Assembly: GCF_005796105.1 (NCBI RefSeq)
Contig: NZ_VAUO01000006.1
Location: forward strand, 248,001 to 312,000
Direction of reading: 5' to 3'
DNA: 64,000 nucleotides
Source: Pseudomonas mosselii
GTDB taxonomy: Bacteria; Pseudomonadota; Gammaproteobacteria; Pseudomonadales; Pseudomonadaceae
Shown piece after piece: positions 19,794 to 28,154 of this stretch; positions within the stretch are counted from its first letter, which is position 1, and each line of letters opens with the position of its first letter. A program made the position numbers and the translations under genes. The notes below the pieces were generated by a model, which did not search any database, was not told where the DNA came from, and saw only the letters and a list, made by a program, of their open reading frames with translations.

Positions 19794-21143
19794 GTGGAAA
19801 GCCGCAAATCCGAAGCACCTACGCTGGATCTCGCCCCACCGCTCGAAACGGGCTGGCTGGAACGGATTTTCAAACTCAAGCGACACGGCAGCACCGTGAA
19901 GACCGAACTGATCGCCGGGGTGACCACCTTCATCACCATGGCCTATATCATCTTCGTCAACCCCAACATCATGGCCGACGCTGGTATCGACCACGGCGCA
20001 GCGTTCGTCGCCACCTGCATCGCTGCCGCCCTGGGCTGCCTGCTGATGGGCCTGTACGCCAACTGGCCGGTAGGGCTGGCGCCGGGCATGGGGCTCAATG
20101 CGTTCTTCACCTACACCGTGGTCGGCACCATGGGCTACACCTGGCAGGCCGCGCTGGGGGCGGTGTTCATCTCGGGCGTGCTGTTCATGTTCCTGACCCT
20201 TTCGCGGGTGCGTGAATGGCTGCTCAACAGCATTCCGGTCAGCCTGCGCCACGCCATGGGCGCAGGCGTGGGGCTGTTTCTCGGGCTGATCGGCCTGAAG
20301 ACCGCCGGTATCGTCGTCGACAGCCCGGCCACGCTGATCAAGCTCGGCTCGCTGCACGAGCCCGCGCCGCTGCTGGCGGCGCTGTGCTTCCTGATGATCG
20401 CGATCCTCAGCTACAAGCGGGTGTTCGGCGCCATTCTGATCAGCATCATCAGCGTGACCCTGGCCGGCTGGGGCCTGGGGCTGGTGCAGTTCGCAGGGGT
20501 GCTGTCGATGCCGCCAAGCCTGGCGCCGACCTGGATGGCCATGGACGTGGCCGGGGTGTTCAACGTGAGCATGATCAGCGTGGTGCTGGCGTTTCTCTTC
20601 GTGCACATGTTCGACACCGCCGGCACATTGATGGGCGTGGCCCAGCGCGCAGGGCTGGTGGCCGCGGATGGGCGCATCGAAAACCTGTCACGGGCGCTCA
20701 AGGCCGATAGCGCGTCGAGCGTGTTCGGCGCCGCGGTGGGCGTACCGCCGGTGACCAGCTATGTGGAAAGCGCTGCCGGTGTCGCGGCCGGTGGGCGTAC
20801 CGGCCTGACGGCCGTGGTGGTCGGCCTGCTGTTCGTCGCGGCAATGTTCTTCGCCCCGCTGGCCGGAATGATTCCGGCCTATGCAACAGCAGGTGCGCTG
20901 ATCTACGTGGCGATGCTGATGATGGGCAGCATGGCGCACATCCATTGGGACGAGGCCACCGACAGCATTCCGGCAATCGTCACGGTGATCATGATGCCGC
21001 TGACATTCTCGGTTGCCGACGGTATCGCGCTGGGCTTCATCAGCTACGTGGCGCTGAAGGCGGGCACGGGCAAGTACAAGGAAATCTCCGCCAGCCTGTG
21101 GGTGCTGTGCGTGATCTTCATTGCCAAGTTCGTGTTTCTCTGA
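19794..21143 (+). CDS. AzgA-type NCS2 purine permease
   Basis: 449 aa; GTG start with GAGGAG upstream. Multi-pass inner-membrane transporter of the adenine/guanine/hypoxanthine (AzgA, COG2252) branch: TELIAGVTTFITMAYIIFVNP, NWPVGLAPGMGLNAFF, HMFDTAGTLMGVAQRAG, and a VTSYVESAAGVAAGGRTGLTA loop. Imports purine bases for GuaD and XdhABC. Next to a GntR regulator and preceded by palindromic operator-like sites. Exact base specificity cannot be read from sequence. Confidence 0.93.
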   Translation: MESRKSEAPTLDLAPPLETGWLERIFKLKRHGSTVKTELIAGVTTFITMAYIIFVNPNIMADAGIDHGAAFVATCIAAALGCLLMGLYANWPVGLAPGMGLNAFFTYTVVGTMGYTWQAALGAVFISGVLFMFLTLSRVREWLLNSIPVSLRHAMGAGVGLFLGLIGLKTAGIVVDSPATLIKLGSLHEPAPLLAALCFLMIAILSYKRVFGAILISIISVTLAGWGLGLVQFAGVLSMPPSLAPTWMAMDVAGVFNVSMISVVLAFLFVHMFDTAGTLMGVAQRAGLVAADGRIENLSRALKADSASSVFGAAVGVPPVTSYVESAAGVAAGGRTGLTAVVVGLLFVAAMFFAPLAGMIPAYATAGALIYVAMLMMGSMAHIHWDEATDSIPAIVTVIMMPLTFSVADGIALGFISYVALKAGTGKYKEISASLWVLCVIFIAKFVFL

Positions 21144-21158
21144 GGCCCTCGCTTCAGC

Positions 21159-21182
21159 AAAGGGCGCTTGCGCGCCCCTTTG
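21159..21182 (+). terminator. hairpin after purine permease
   Basis: AAAGGGCGC-TTGC-GCGCCCCTTTGT, a GC-rich stem ending in T residues, 15 bp after the permease stop. Confidence 0.65.
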
Positions 21183-21255
21183 TCAACTGGCGCGTGCCTC
21201 CATTACAGGCAATGCGCGAGCCAGCTATTAAAACAGCCGGCGAATTCACTAAATA

Positions 21256-22023
21256 TCAAGACCCGAAAGCTCGGATGTAATTGACCTCAACACCGATGCC
21301 CTCCAAGAAACCGCTTAATTTATATAGATTCTCGAAGGGGGGCTGAAAGTGACCAGAATGATTATTGAGGGATATCTTACCTCCATCACCGATAAAGACA
21401 TACCCGGCGCTGATTACGCTCTCCCCAAGGCCTTTCGTGCCATAACCCAGCCCCGAAAATTCGGCAAGGCTGCCGTGGCTAGGCATCGTGGGATCATCCC
21501 GGCTGCTGAACACGACAAACTTTTCCTCTTGGGTGAATACAAACTTGTGATTCAGCCCTGGATCCAGTTGCTCAAAGCCGCTTTTGCTCGTGACCACCCT
21601 GTACTGGGTCGAGGCTTTTTTAACTTGTGCTTTCGCATGAGCCATCTCCTCGGCCATGTTCCAGTATTGATTATTCGTGAGCCCCCTGTCCTCGGTGAGC
21701 GACTTATAAAGACTGGCGACCCGCTGAACCAAACGACCCACTGGTCGGGCACCGTTCCTGAAAATGGGCCAATTGCCAGTGGGGTCCAGCCCATTGACAG
21801 GGTCATTCAGGCAGTAAGCGTAGGCATTGATCCCCCCCTTGAGAAACGGACTCAAAACGTCTGGGCTGATGAACCGCATTAAACAAGGGCTGTACAGACG
21901 GCGCCCATTTCCGAGTGCGTGGCATTGCAGCACACCGTCAAGAAACTGGCCTGTGAAACCCAATACCGTGATCGGCGCTGGTTGAGTGCGCCTGTAACCA
22001 TAGGGTGAATACGCAGTGTTCAT
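21256..22023 (-). CDS. standalone RHS-repeat core-domain protein, toxin-like
   Basis: 255 aa. The first 85 residues match the RHS-repeat-associated core: PYGYRR, LGFTGQ, LGNGRRLYSPCLMRFISPD, GGINAYAYCLNDPVNGLDPTG. In RHS toxins this segment marks the junction where the variable C-terminal toxin starts. The remaining 170 residues would be that variable domain (ending HSGHFQPPFENLYKLSGFLEGIG). I do not recognise its activity. Pseudomonads often carry such short RHS-core genes. No upstream RHS shell and no obvious immunity gene adjoin, so it may be an orphan cassette. The local GC is lower than in the flanking purine genes, hinting at acquisition. Confidence 0.8.
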   Translation of the reverse strand: MNTAYSPYGYRRTQPAPITVLGFTGQFLDGVLQCHALGNGRRLYSPCLMRFISPDVLSPFLKGGINAYAYCLNDPVNGLDPTGNWPIFRNGARPVGRLVQRVASLYKSLTEDRGLTNNQYWNMAEEMAHAKAQVKKASTQYRVVTSKSGFEQLDPGLNHKFVFTQEEKFVVFSSRDDPTMPSHGSLAEFSGLGYGTKGLGESVISAGYVFIGDGGKISLNNHSGHFQPPFENLYKLSGFLEGIGVEVNYIRAFGS

Positions 22024-22143
22024 TGGCCGTGCTCTTCACTTGCCACAGGAGACCCGATGATGACCAATGCACCCAAACGTGGCTACTGACAGAAATGTCA
22101 GTCACCTCGATGATGCCATTTGAAGTCGGAGAAACAGCAAACG

Positions 22144-22173
22144 AAAAAAAGCCCGCCAGTGTGAGAGCGGGCC
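22144..22173 (-). terminator. intrinsic terminator of hiuH
   Basis: On the minus strand GCCCGCTC...GCGGGC is followed by seven T residues, 32 bp after the hiuH stop. Confidence 0.85.
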
Positions 22174-22204
22174 AAGGACCTACGAAGATTCTTCTAGCGA
22201 CCAA

Positions 22205-22558
22205 CTAGCTTCCACGGTAGGTCGAGTAACTGTACGGCGAGATCAGCAGCGGCACGTGGTAGTGCTCCTGTTGCTGATCGATGCCAAAGCGCAGTACCAC
22301 CACGTCGAGGAACGCGGTATCCGGCAGTTTCACACCGCGCGCGCGGTAGTAGTCACCGGCGCTGAACTGCAATTGGTAGACGCCCGTCCGGTAGTCGTCG
22401 CCCTGCAGTAGCGGCGCATCGACGCGGCCGTCGCTGTTGGTCAGGGCGGTGTGCACCAGTTCCAACTGCTGGCCTTCGACACGGTACAACTCGACCTTGA
22501 TCGAGCTGCCCGGGCAGCCGTGCGCGGCATCCAGTACGTGTGTGGTCAAACGTCCCAT
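22205..22558 (-). CDS. hiuH: 5-hydroxyisourate hydrolase
   Basis: 117 aa, transthyretin-like. Hydrolyses 5-hydroxyisourate to OHCU, the step after urate oxidation. Family hallmarks: H7 (THVLDAAHG), R45 (DGRVD), H101 (YHVPLLISPYSYSTYRGS) and the C-terminal YRGS tetrapeptide. Start MGRLTTHV at 22558 has GAGGCGACAAGC upstream; earlier in-frame ATGs would give a non-homologous leader. Divergent from puuE-uraD-allA-puuD, with an operator-like palindrome before each start. Confidence 0.95.
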   Translation of the reverse strand: MGRLTTHVLDAAHGCPGSSIKVELYRVEGQQLELVHTALTNSDGRVDAPLLQGDDYRTGVYQLQFSAGDYYRARGVKLPDTAFLDVVVLRFGIDQQQEHYHVPLLISPYSYSTYRGS

Positions 22559-22666
22559 GTGCTTGTCGCCTCTTGTCATATGCGTGGGCAGAAAATACAC
22601 GCCAGCCAACCGGCGCCGAGCCTGCGGTGAGCGCGAATGCAGCCATTAAGACAGTTTATCAATAAA

Positions 22667-22676
22667 TTGTACACAA
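22667..22676. promoter_or_regulatory. TTGTACACAA operator-like site
   Basis: AATTGT-AC-ACAATT arms, 109 bp upstream of the hiuH start. Confidence 0.55.
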
Positions 22677-22860
22677 TTTTTTGAACCCTTCCGCGCCGCT
22701 TCGCGCAGCCGCCCCAAAACGGGGCCAGCCATCGCTGAACAAGGCCCCATGCCGGTGCCAACAGCATTAACTGACCATTCAGGCAGGTTTCTTGCAGGGC
22801 TTTTCGGCACGACGGATGGGAAGAAATGCAGAAAAACAGGCTTACAAAAGATTTAAGAAG

Positions 22861-22870
22861 TTGTATACAA
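22861..22870. promoter_or_regulatory. TTGTATACAA operator-like site
   Basis: Perfect 10-bp palindrome 75 bp upstream of the puuE start. Confidence 0.6.
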
Positions 22871-22944
22871 TCATCCCATCTGGTGGTGCGACATCCCGAC
22901 GCGGCGCACCCACCCCGCACTAACGCACAAGAAGGAAGACTGCA

Positions 22945-23871
22945 GTGAGCGCTGACTATCCTCGCGACCTGATCGGTTACGGCAACAATCCCCCCCATCC
23001 GCAATGGCCGGGGAATGCCCGCATTGCACTGTCCTTCGTGCTCAACTATGAAGAAGGTGGCGAACGCAACATCCTGCACGGCGACAAGGAATCCGAAGCC
23101 TTCCTCTCCGAAATGGTCGCTGCCCAGCCCTTGCAGGGCGTGCGTAACATGAGCATGGAATCGCTCTACGAATACGGCAGCCGCGCCGGCGTCTGGCGCC
23201 TGCTCAAGCTGTTCAAGGACAGCGGTGTGCCACTGACCATCTTCGCCGTAGCCATGGCCGCCCAGCGCCATCCTGATGTGATCCGCGCCATGGCCCAGGC
23301 CGGCCACGAGATCTGCAGCCACGGTTACCGCTGGATCGACTACCAGTACATGGACGAGGCGCAAGAGCGCGAGCACATGCTCGAAGCCATCCGCATCCTC
23401 ACCGACCTCACCGGCGAACGCCCGCTGGGCTGGTACACCGGCCGCACCGGGCCGAACACCCGTCGCCTGGTGATGGAAGAAGGCGGTTTCCTGTACGACA
23501 GCGACACCTACGACGACGACCTGCCCTACTGGGAGCCGAACAACCCCACCGGCAAGCCGCATCTGGTGATCCCCTACACCCTGGATACCAACGACATGCG
23601 CTTCACCCAGGTACAGGGTTTCAACTGCGGCGAGCAGTTCTTCCAGTACCTCAAGGATGCCTTCGACGTGCTCTACGCCGAAGGTGCCGAGGCGCCGAAA
23701 ATGCTCTCGATCGGCCTGCACTGCCGCCTGGTCGGCCGCCCCGCGCGCCTGGCCGCGCTCAAGCGCTTCGTCGACTATGCCAAGAGCCATGAACAGGTCT
23801 GGTTCGCCCGTCGCGTGGACATCGCACGCCACTGGCACGCCACCCACCCGTACAAGAAAGAGAACGCCTGA
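22945..23871 (+). CDS. puuE: allantoinase PuuE
   Basis: 308 aa; GTG start with GAAGGAAG upstream. Polysaccharide-deacetylase-fold, cofactor-independent allantoinase that opens allantoin to allantoate; unrelated in fold to AllB. Motifs: YPRDLIGYGNNPPHPQWPG start, LNYEEGGERN, GHEICSHGYRWIDY, GWYTGRTGPNTRRLV, LHCRLVGRPAR. First gene of puuE-uraD-allA-puuD; its TGA overlaps the uraD ATG. Confidence 0.96.
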   Translation: MSADYPRDLIGYGNNPPHPQWPGNARIALSFVLNYEEGGERNILHGDKESEAFLSEMVAAQPLQGVRNMSMESLYEYGSRAGVWRLLKLFKDSGVPLTIFAVAMAAQRHPDVIRAMAQAGHEICSHGYRWIDYQYMDEAQEREHMLEAIRILTDLTGERPLGWYTGRTGPNTRRLVMEEGGFLYDSDTYDDDLPYWEPNNPTGKPHLVIPYTLDTNDMRFTQVQGFNCGEQFFQYLKDAFDVLYAEGAEAPKMLSIGLHCRLVGRPARLAALKRFVDYAKSHEQVWFARRVDIARHWHATHPYKKENA

Positions 23872-24386
23872 TGACCGCCTTCAAGACCCTCAAGCCCTCC
23901 ACCCTAAGCCGCGCGGCCTTCGTCGAGGCGTTCGCCGACATCTACGAGCATTCGCCGTGGGTCGCCGAAAAAGCCTATGACCTGGGCCAGCTGGCCGAGC
24001 TGGACGAGGTCGAGGCGTTGCACCAGCGCATGAGCGATATCCTGCTCAGCGCCAGCCAAACCGAGCAACTGGCCTTGATCAATGCGCACCCGGACCTGGC
24101 CGGTAAAGCCGCCATCCAGGGCGAGTTGACCGAATCGAGCACCAACGAGCAAGCCGGTGCCGGCATCCACCAGTGCACCGCCGAAGAGTTTGCCCGTTTT
24201 ACCGAACTCAACGACGCCTACAAGGCCAAGTTCCAGTTCCCGTTCATCATGGCTGTCAAGGGCAGCAACCGGCACCAGATCCTGGCCGCCTTCGAAAAGC
24301 GCATCCACAACGACCAGGATGCCGAGTTCAAGGAAGCCTTGGCGCAGATCAACCTGATCGCCCTGTTCCGCCTTTTGCAGCTTTGA
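23871..24386 (+). CDS. uraD: OHCU decarboxylase
   Basis: 171 aa. Converts 2-oxo-4-hydroxy-4-carboxy-5-ureidoimidazoline to S-allantoin. The catalytic histidine H73 lies in NAHPDLAGKA, followed by ELTESSTNEQAGAG and KFQFPFIMAVKG typical of the family. ATG overlaps the puuE stop (ATGA). Acts just before PuuE in the pathway. Confidence 0.95.
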   Translation: MTAFKTLKPSTLSRAAFVEAFADIYEHSPWVAEKAYDLGQLAELDEVEALHQRMSDILLSASQTEQLALINAHPDLAGKAAIQGELTESSTNEQAGAGIHQCTAEEFARFTELNDAYKAKFQFPFIMAVKGSNRHQILAAFEKRIHNDQDAEFKEALAQINLIALFRLLQL

Positions 24387-24399
24387 GGACTCAAGGCAA

Positions 24400-24441
24400 G
24401 CCTGGCCCGAGTGCGTGACGCGAGCGCACCCAGGGCCTGGC
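24400..24441 (+). other. long imperfect hairpin between uraD and allA
   Basis: GCCTGGCCCGAGTGCG...CGCACCCAGGGCCTGGC forms a stem with one mismatch and one bulge, and no U tract. It sits in the 107-bp gap where related genomes often carry an allantoicase gene. Possibly an mRNA-processing element. Confidence 0.45.
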
Positions 24442-24493
24442 TGGCCGGTCCACCCAACATCGATAAAAACGAACATACAGAAGAGATAACCGC

Positions 24494-24997
24494 ATGCGCA
24501 CCCTGATGATCGAGCCCCTGACCAAAGAAGCCTTCGCCCCGTTCGGTGACGTGATCGAAACCGATGGCAGCGACCACTTCATGATCAACAACGGCTCGAC
24601 CATGCGCTTTCACAAGCTCGCCACGGTCGAAACCGCCGAGCCTGAAGACAAGGCGATCATCAGCATCTTCCGCGCCGACGCGCTGGACATGCCGCTGACC
24701 GTGCGCATGCTGGAACGCCATCCGCTGGGCAGCCAGGCTTTCATCCCGCTGCTCGGCAACCCCTTTCTGATCGTGGTCGCGCCGGTTGGCGATGCACCTG
24801 TATCAGGCTTGGTCCGAGCCTTCCGCAGTAATGGCAGGCAGGGCGTTAATTACCATCGCGGCGTCTGGCACCATCCGGTGCTGACGATCGAAAAGCGGGA
24901 TGACTTCCTGGTGGTTGATCGCAGTGGTTCCGGTAACAACTGCGATGAGCATTACTTCCCCGAGGAACAGATGTTGATCCTCAATCCCCACCAATAA
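24494..24997 (+). CDS. allA: ureidoglycolate lyase
   Basis: 167 aa cupin-like. Splits ureidoglycolate into glyoxylate and urea. Family motifs: TKEAFAPFGDVIE, MINNGSTMRFHKL, MLERHPLGSQAFIPL, NYHRGVWHHPVL, and DFLVVDRSGSGNNCDEHYF. The glyoxylate produced feeds Gcl downstream, and the urea may relate to the urea transporter at 41750. Placed 107 bp after uraD. Confidence 0.94.
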   Translation: MRTLMIEPLTKEAFAPFGDVIETDGSDHFMINNGSTMRFHKLATVETAEPEDKAIISIFRADALDMPLTVRMLERHPLGSQAFIPLLGNPFLIVVAPVGDAPVSGLVRAFRSNGRQGVNYHRGVWHHPVLTIEKRDDFLVVDRSGSGNNCDEHYFPEEQMLILNPHQ

Positions 24998-25185
24998 GAA
25001 AGGTCGGTCATCCAAGGGGCTGTACGACAGGCCTCGAGCCGCGATCGGGCAAGGCGAAAACACGCGAGAACGCGCCATTTGCAGGTTGCAGATGCGCATT
25101 CGACGCCGGTTTTCGACCTGGTTTGATCGCAGCATAGGCGTCGTCCGTGCAATCCCCGCGCGGTGACTGGCGAGAGGTACATACT

Positions 25186-26514
25186 GTGGAAGCACACCTT
25201 CACGAATGGCTGAACCTGAGCATTCGCTGGGTTCACATGATCACCGGTGTCGCCTGGATCGGCGCATCGTTCTACTTCGTCTGGCTTGAAAACAACCTGA
25301 ACCGGAGCAATCCGCGCGACGGCCTGTCGGGTGACCTCTGGGCCATCCACGGCGGTGGTATCTACCACCTTGAAAAATACAAGCTGGCGCCGCCGAAGAT
25401 GCCCGAGAACCTGCACTGGTTCAAATGGGAAGCCTACTTCACCTGGATGTCCGGGATCGCCCTGCTGTGCGTGGTGTTCTACTGGAACCCGACGCTCTAC
25501 CTGCTGGCCCCTGGCAGCAGCCTGAGCGGTGCCGAAGGCGTGGCCATCGGTATTGGCTCGCTGGTCGCCGGCTGGTTCATCTACGACTTCCTGTGCGACT
25601 CGCCCCTGGGCAAGCAACCGGCCCTGCTCGGTGGCGTACTGTTCGTACTGATCATCGCGGCGTGCTTCGGCTTCAGCCTGGTGTTCAGCGGCCGCGGCGC
25701 CTACCTGCACACCGGTGCGATCATCGGCACCATCATGGTCGGCAACGTGTTCCGCATCATCATGCCGGCCCAGCGCCAGTTGGTAGCGGCAATCGCGAAC
25801 AACACCACCCCCGATCCGGTCCTGCCGGCCAAGGGCCTGCTGCGTTCGCGCCATAACAACTACTTCACCTTGCCGGTGCTGTTCATCATGATCAGCAACC
25901 ACTTCCCGAGCACCTACGGCAGCCAGTACAACTGGCTGATCCTGGCCGGGATCGCAGTGGCTGCGGTGCTGATCCGCCACTACTTCAACACCCGCCACGA
26001 CAGCAACAAGTACGCCTGGACCCTACCGGTCGGCGCCCTGGCGATGATCTGCCTGGCCTACGTCACCGGCCCCAAGCCGCTGCCGACCGCCCCAGAGCAG
26101 GCCGCCGCGAAGATCGAGTACCAGCCACTGCCAGCCACCGCCGTGGGTGGCAAGAGCGCCGCCGAACTGCGCGCCGAGGAAGCTGCCAAGGCCGCCCAGG
26201 CCCCTGCCGCTACCGCCGAGGCACCTGCCCAGGCCAGCGCCCAGGCGTCGGGCGCTGGTTTTGACAAGATCCACAACGTCATTCAGGAGCGTTGCACCGT
26301 ATGCCACTCGGCCAAGCCGACCAGCCCACTGTTCAGCGCAGCGCCTGCCGGCGTGATGTTCGACACCCCGCAGCAGATCCAGGCCCAAGCCGCGCGCATC
26401 CAGGCGCAAGCGGTTGCCAGCCAGATCATGCCGCTGGGCAACATCACCCAGATGACCGCCGAGGAACGCAAGCTGGTCGGCGACTGGATCGCCAAGGGCG
26501 CCCAGGTCAATTGA
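25186..26514 (+). CDS. puuD: membrane urate oxidase with cytochrome c domain (PuuD)
   Basis: 442 aa from the GTG at 25186 (preceded by GAGAGG); an alternative GTG 39 bp upstream adds 13 residues. N-terminal multi-pass membrane domain (SIRWVHMITGVAWIGASFYFVWLENNL, about 8 helices), then a 60-residue Ala/Pro/Glu-rich linker, then a cytochrome c domain with heme motif CTVCH and axial-type methionines (QIMPLGN). This family was shown to oxidise urate to 5-hydroxyisourate with electrons passed to cytochrome c rather than O2. It supplies the missing urate-oxidase step between Xdh and HiuH. The ccm cluster in this window makes the heme attachment possible. Confidence 0.92.
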   Translation: MEAHLHEWLNLSIRWVHMITGVAWIGASFYFVWLENNLNRSNPRDGLSGDLWAIHGGGIYHLEKYKLAPPKMPENLHWFKWEAYFTWMSGIALLCVVFYWNPTLYLLAPGSSLSGAEGVAIGIGSLVAGWFIYDFLCDSPLGKQPALLGGVLFVLIIAACFGFSLVFSGRGAYLHTGAIIGTIMVGNVFRIIMPAQRQLVAAIANNTTPDPVLPAKGLLRSRHNNYFTLPVLFIMISNHFPSTYGSQYNWLILAGIAVAAVLIRHYFNTRHDSNKYAWTLPVGALAMICLAYVTGPKPLPTAPEQAAAKIEYQPLPATAVGGKSAAELRAEEAAKAAQAPAATAEAPAQASAQASGAGFDKIHNVIQERCTVCHSAKPTSPLFSAAPAGVMFDTPQQIQAQAARIQAQAVASQIMPLGNITQMTAEERKLVGDWIAKGAQVN

Positions 26515-26664
26515 TCGAGCTGCAAGTCTCACGCTGCGAGTAGTCAGCAACAAGCAAGCATCGAGTGTCAGGCTCCAAGGCGGGAATCCAAGCTTTTTCC
26601 TGAAGCTTGCCGCTTGGGGCTTGCCGCTTGGCTCCGAGAATAAAAACAAAACTCGAGGTGCTGC

Positions 26665-28020
26665 ATGTCCGAGTCACCCAAGGCGTACATTCCGGTTGCG
26701 CCGCCGCGACAGCCCCTGCCCCTGTTCCAGCTGATCCTGGTAGGTCTGCAACATGTTCTGCTGATGTACGGCGGCGCCATCGCCGTGCCGCTGATCATCG
26801 GCCAAGCAGCGGGCTTGTCCCGCGAGGAAATCGCCTTCCTGATCAACGCCGACCTGCTGGTCGCCGGCGTTGCCACGATCATTCAATCCTTCGGTATCGG
26901 CCCGGTCGGCATCCGCATGCCGGTAATGATGGGCGCCAGCTTCGCGGCGGTCGGTAGCATGGTGGCCATGGCCGGCATGCCCGGTGTCGGCTTGCAGGGG
27001 ATCTTCGGCGCGACCATCGCCGCCGGGTTCTTCGGCATGCTGATCGCGCCGTTCATGTCCAAGGTCGTGCGTTTCTTCCCGCCTCTGGTGACCGGCACGG
27101 TCATCACCTCGATTGGCCTGTCGCTGTTCCCGGTGGCAGTCAACTGGGCCGGTGGCGGTCAACAGGCCGAGACCTTCGGCTCGCCAATCTACCTGATGGT
27201 CGCAGGCCTGGTGCTGGCAGTGATCCTGCTGATCAACCGTTTCATGCGCGGCTTCTGGGTCAACGTGTCGGTGCTGGTGGGCATGGGCCTGGGTTATGTG
27301 CTGGCCGGCTCCATCGGTATGGTCGACCTCTCGGGCCTGGACCAGACGCCATGGCTGCAAGTGGTCACGCCGCTGCACTTCGGCATGCCGACCTTTAGCC
27401 TGGCGCCGATTCTGTCGATGTGCCTGGTGGTGGTGATCATCTTCGTCGAGTCCACTGGCATGTTCCTGGCCCTGGGCAAGGTGACCCATCGCGAAGTGAC
27501 CCCGGGGATGCTGCGGCGCGGCCTGCTGTGCGATGCCGGTGCGTCGTTCATCGCCGGGTTCTTCAACACCTTCACCCACTCCTCGTTCGCGCAGAACATC
27601 GGCCTGGTACAGATGACCGGGGTACGCTGCCGCTACGTCACGGTAATGGCCGGGGGACTGCTGATCCTGCTCAGCCTGCTGCCCAAGGCCGCCTTCCTGA
27701 TCGCCTCGATTCCGCCTGCGGTACTGGGCGGTGCGTCCATCGCCATGTTCGGCATGGTCACCGCCACCGGGATCAAGATTCTCCAGGAAGCGGACATCAG
27801 CGATCGGCGCAACCAGTTGCTGGTCGCGGTCAGCGTCGGTTTCGGGCTGATCCCGGTGGTGCGCCCTGAGTTCTTCGCGCAGATGCCGCAATGGATGGAG
27901 CCCATCACCCACAGCGGCATCGCCATGGCCACCCTCAGCGCCTTGGTGTTGAACCTGCTGTTCAACATCCTTGGGGGAGCCGAGCGCGCCGTGCACAACG
28001 ACGCCTGCCACCCGCATTGA
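26665..28020 (+). CDS. NCS2 purine permease of the urate/xanthine (UacT/UapA) branch
   Basis: 451 aa, about 14 membrane segments. Nucleobase:cation symporter with LVGLQHVLLMYGGAIAVPLIIG, the QSFGIGPVGIRMPVMMGASFAAV signature, FVESTGMFLALGKVT and the NTFTHSSFAQNIGLVQMTG NCS2 motif. Placed after puuD, it most likely imports urate or xanthine. Preceded by a short region (26530-26640) of repeated GCTTGCCGCTTGG tracts. Confidence 0.93.
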   Translation: MSESPKAYIPVAPPRQPLPLFQLILVGLQHVLLMYGGAIAVPLIIGQAAGLSREEIAFLINADLLVAGVATIIQSFGIGPVGIRMPVMMGASFAAVGSMVAMAGMPGVGLQGIFGATIAAGFFGMLIAPFMSKVVRFFPPLVTGTVITSIGLSLFPVAVNWAGGGQQAETFGSPIYLMVAGLVLAVILLINRFMRGFWVNVSVLVGMGLGYVLAGSIGMVDLSGLDQTPWLQVVTPLHFGMPTFSLAPILSMCLVVVIIFVESTGMFLALGKVTHREVTPGMLRRGLLCDAGASFIAGFFNTFTHSSFAQNIGLVQMTGVRCRYVTVMAGGLLILLSLLPKAAFLIASIPPAVLGGASIAMFGMVTATGIKILQEADISDRRNQLLVAVSVGFGLIPVVRPEFFAQMPQWMEPITHSGIAMATLSALVLNLLFNILGGAERAVHNDACHPH

Positions 28021-28154
28021 GCCTGTAAGGGGCGACACCTGCCGCCCCGCTCAAGCCACGCAAACGACACCGTCGGCCCGCCGGAATGGGCCGCCCGGGG
28101 CGCCTGCGCGCCGAAAAAACCGCTAACAAAAACAATAAGTCCGGGAATCACCAC

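Larger units (their letters stand above)
22559..22944. promoter_or_regulatory. divergent hiuH/puuE control region
   Basis: 386 bp without a gene. TTGTACACAA at 22667-22676 lies on the hiuH side and the perfect palindrome TTGTATACAA at 22861-22870 on the puuE side. A Gly/Cys-rich stretch lies between. Predicted common regulation of both transcripts. Confidence 0.6.
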
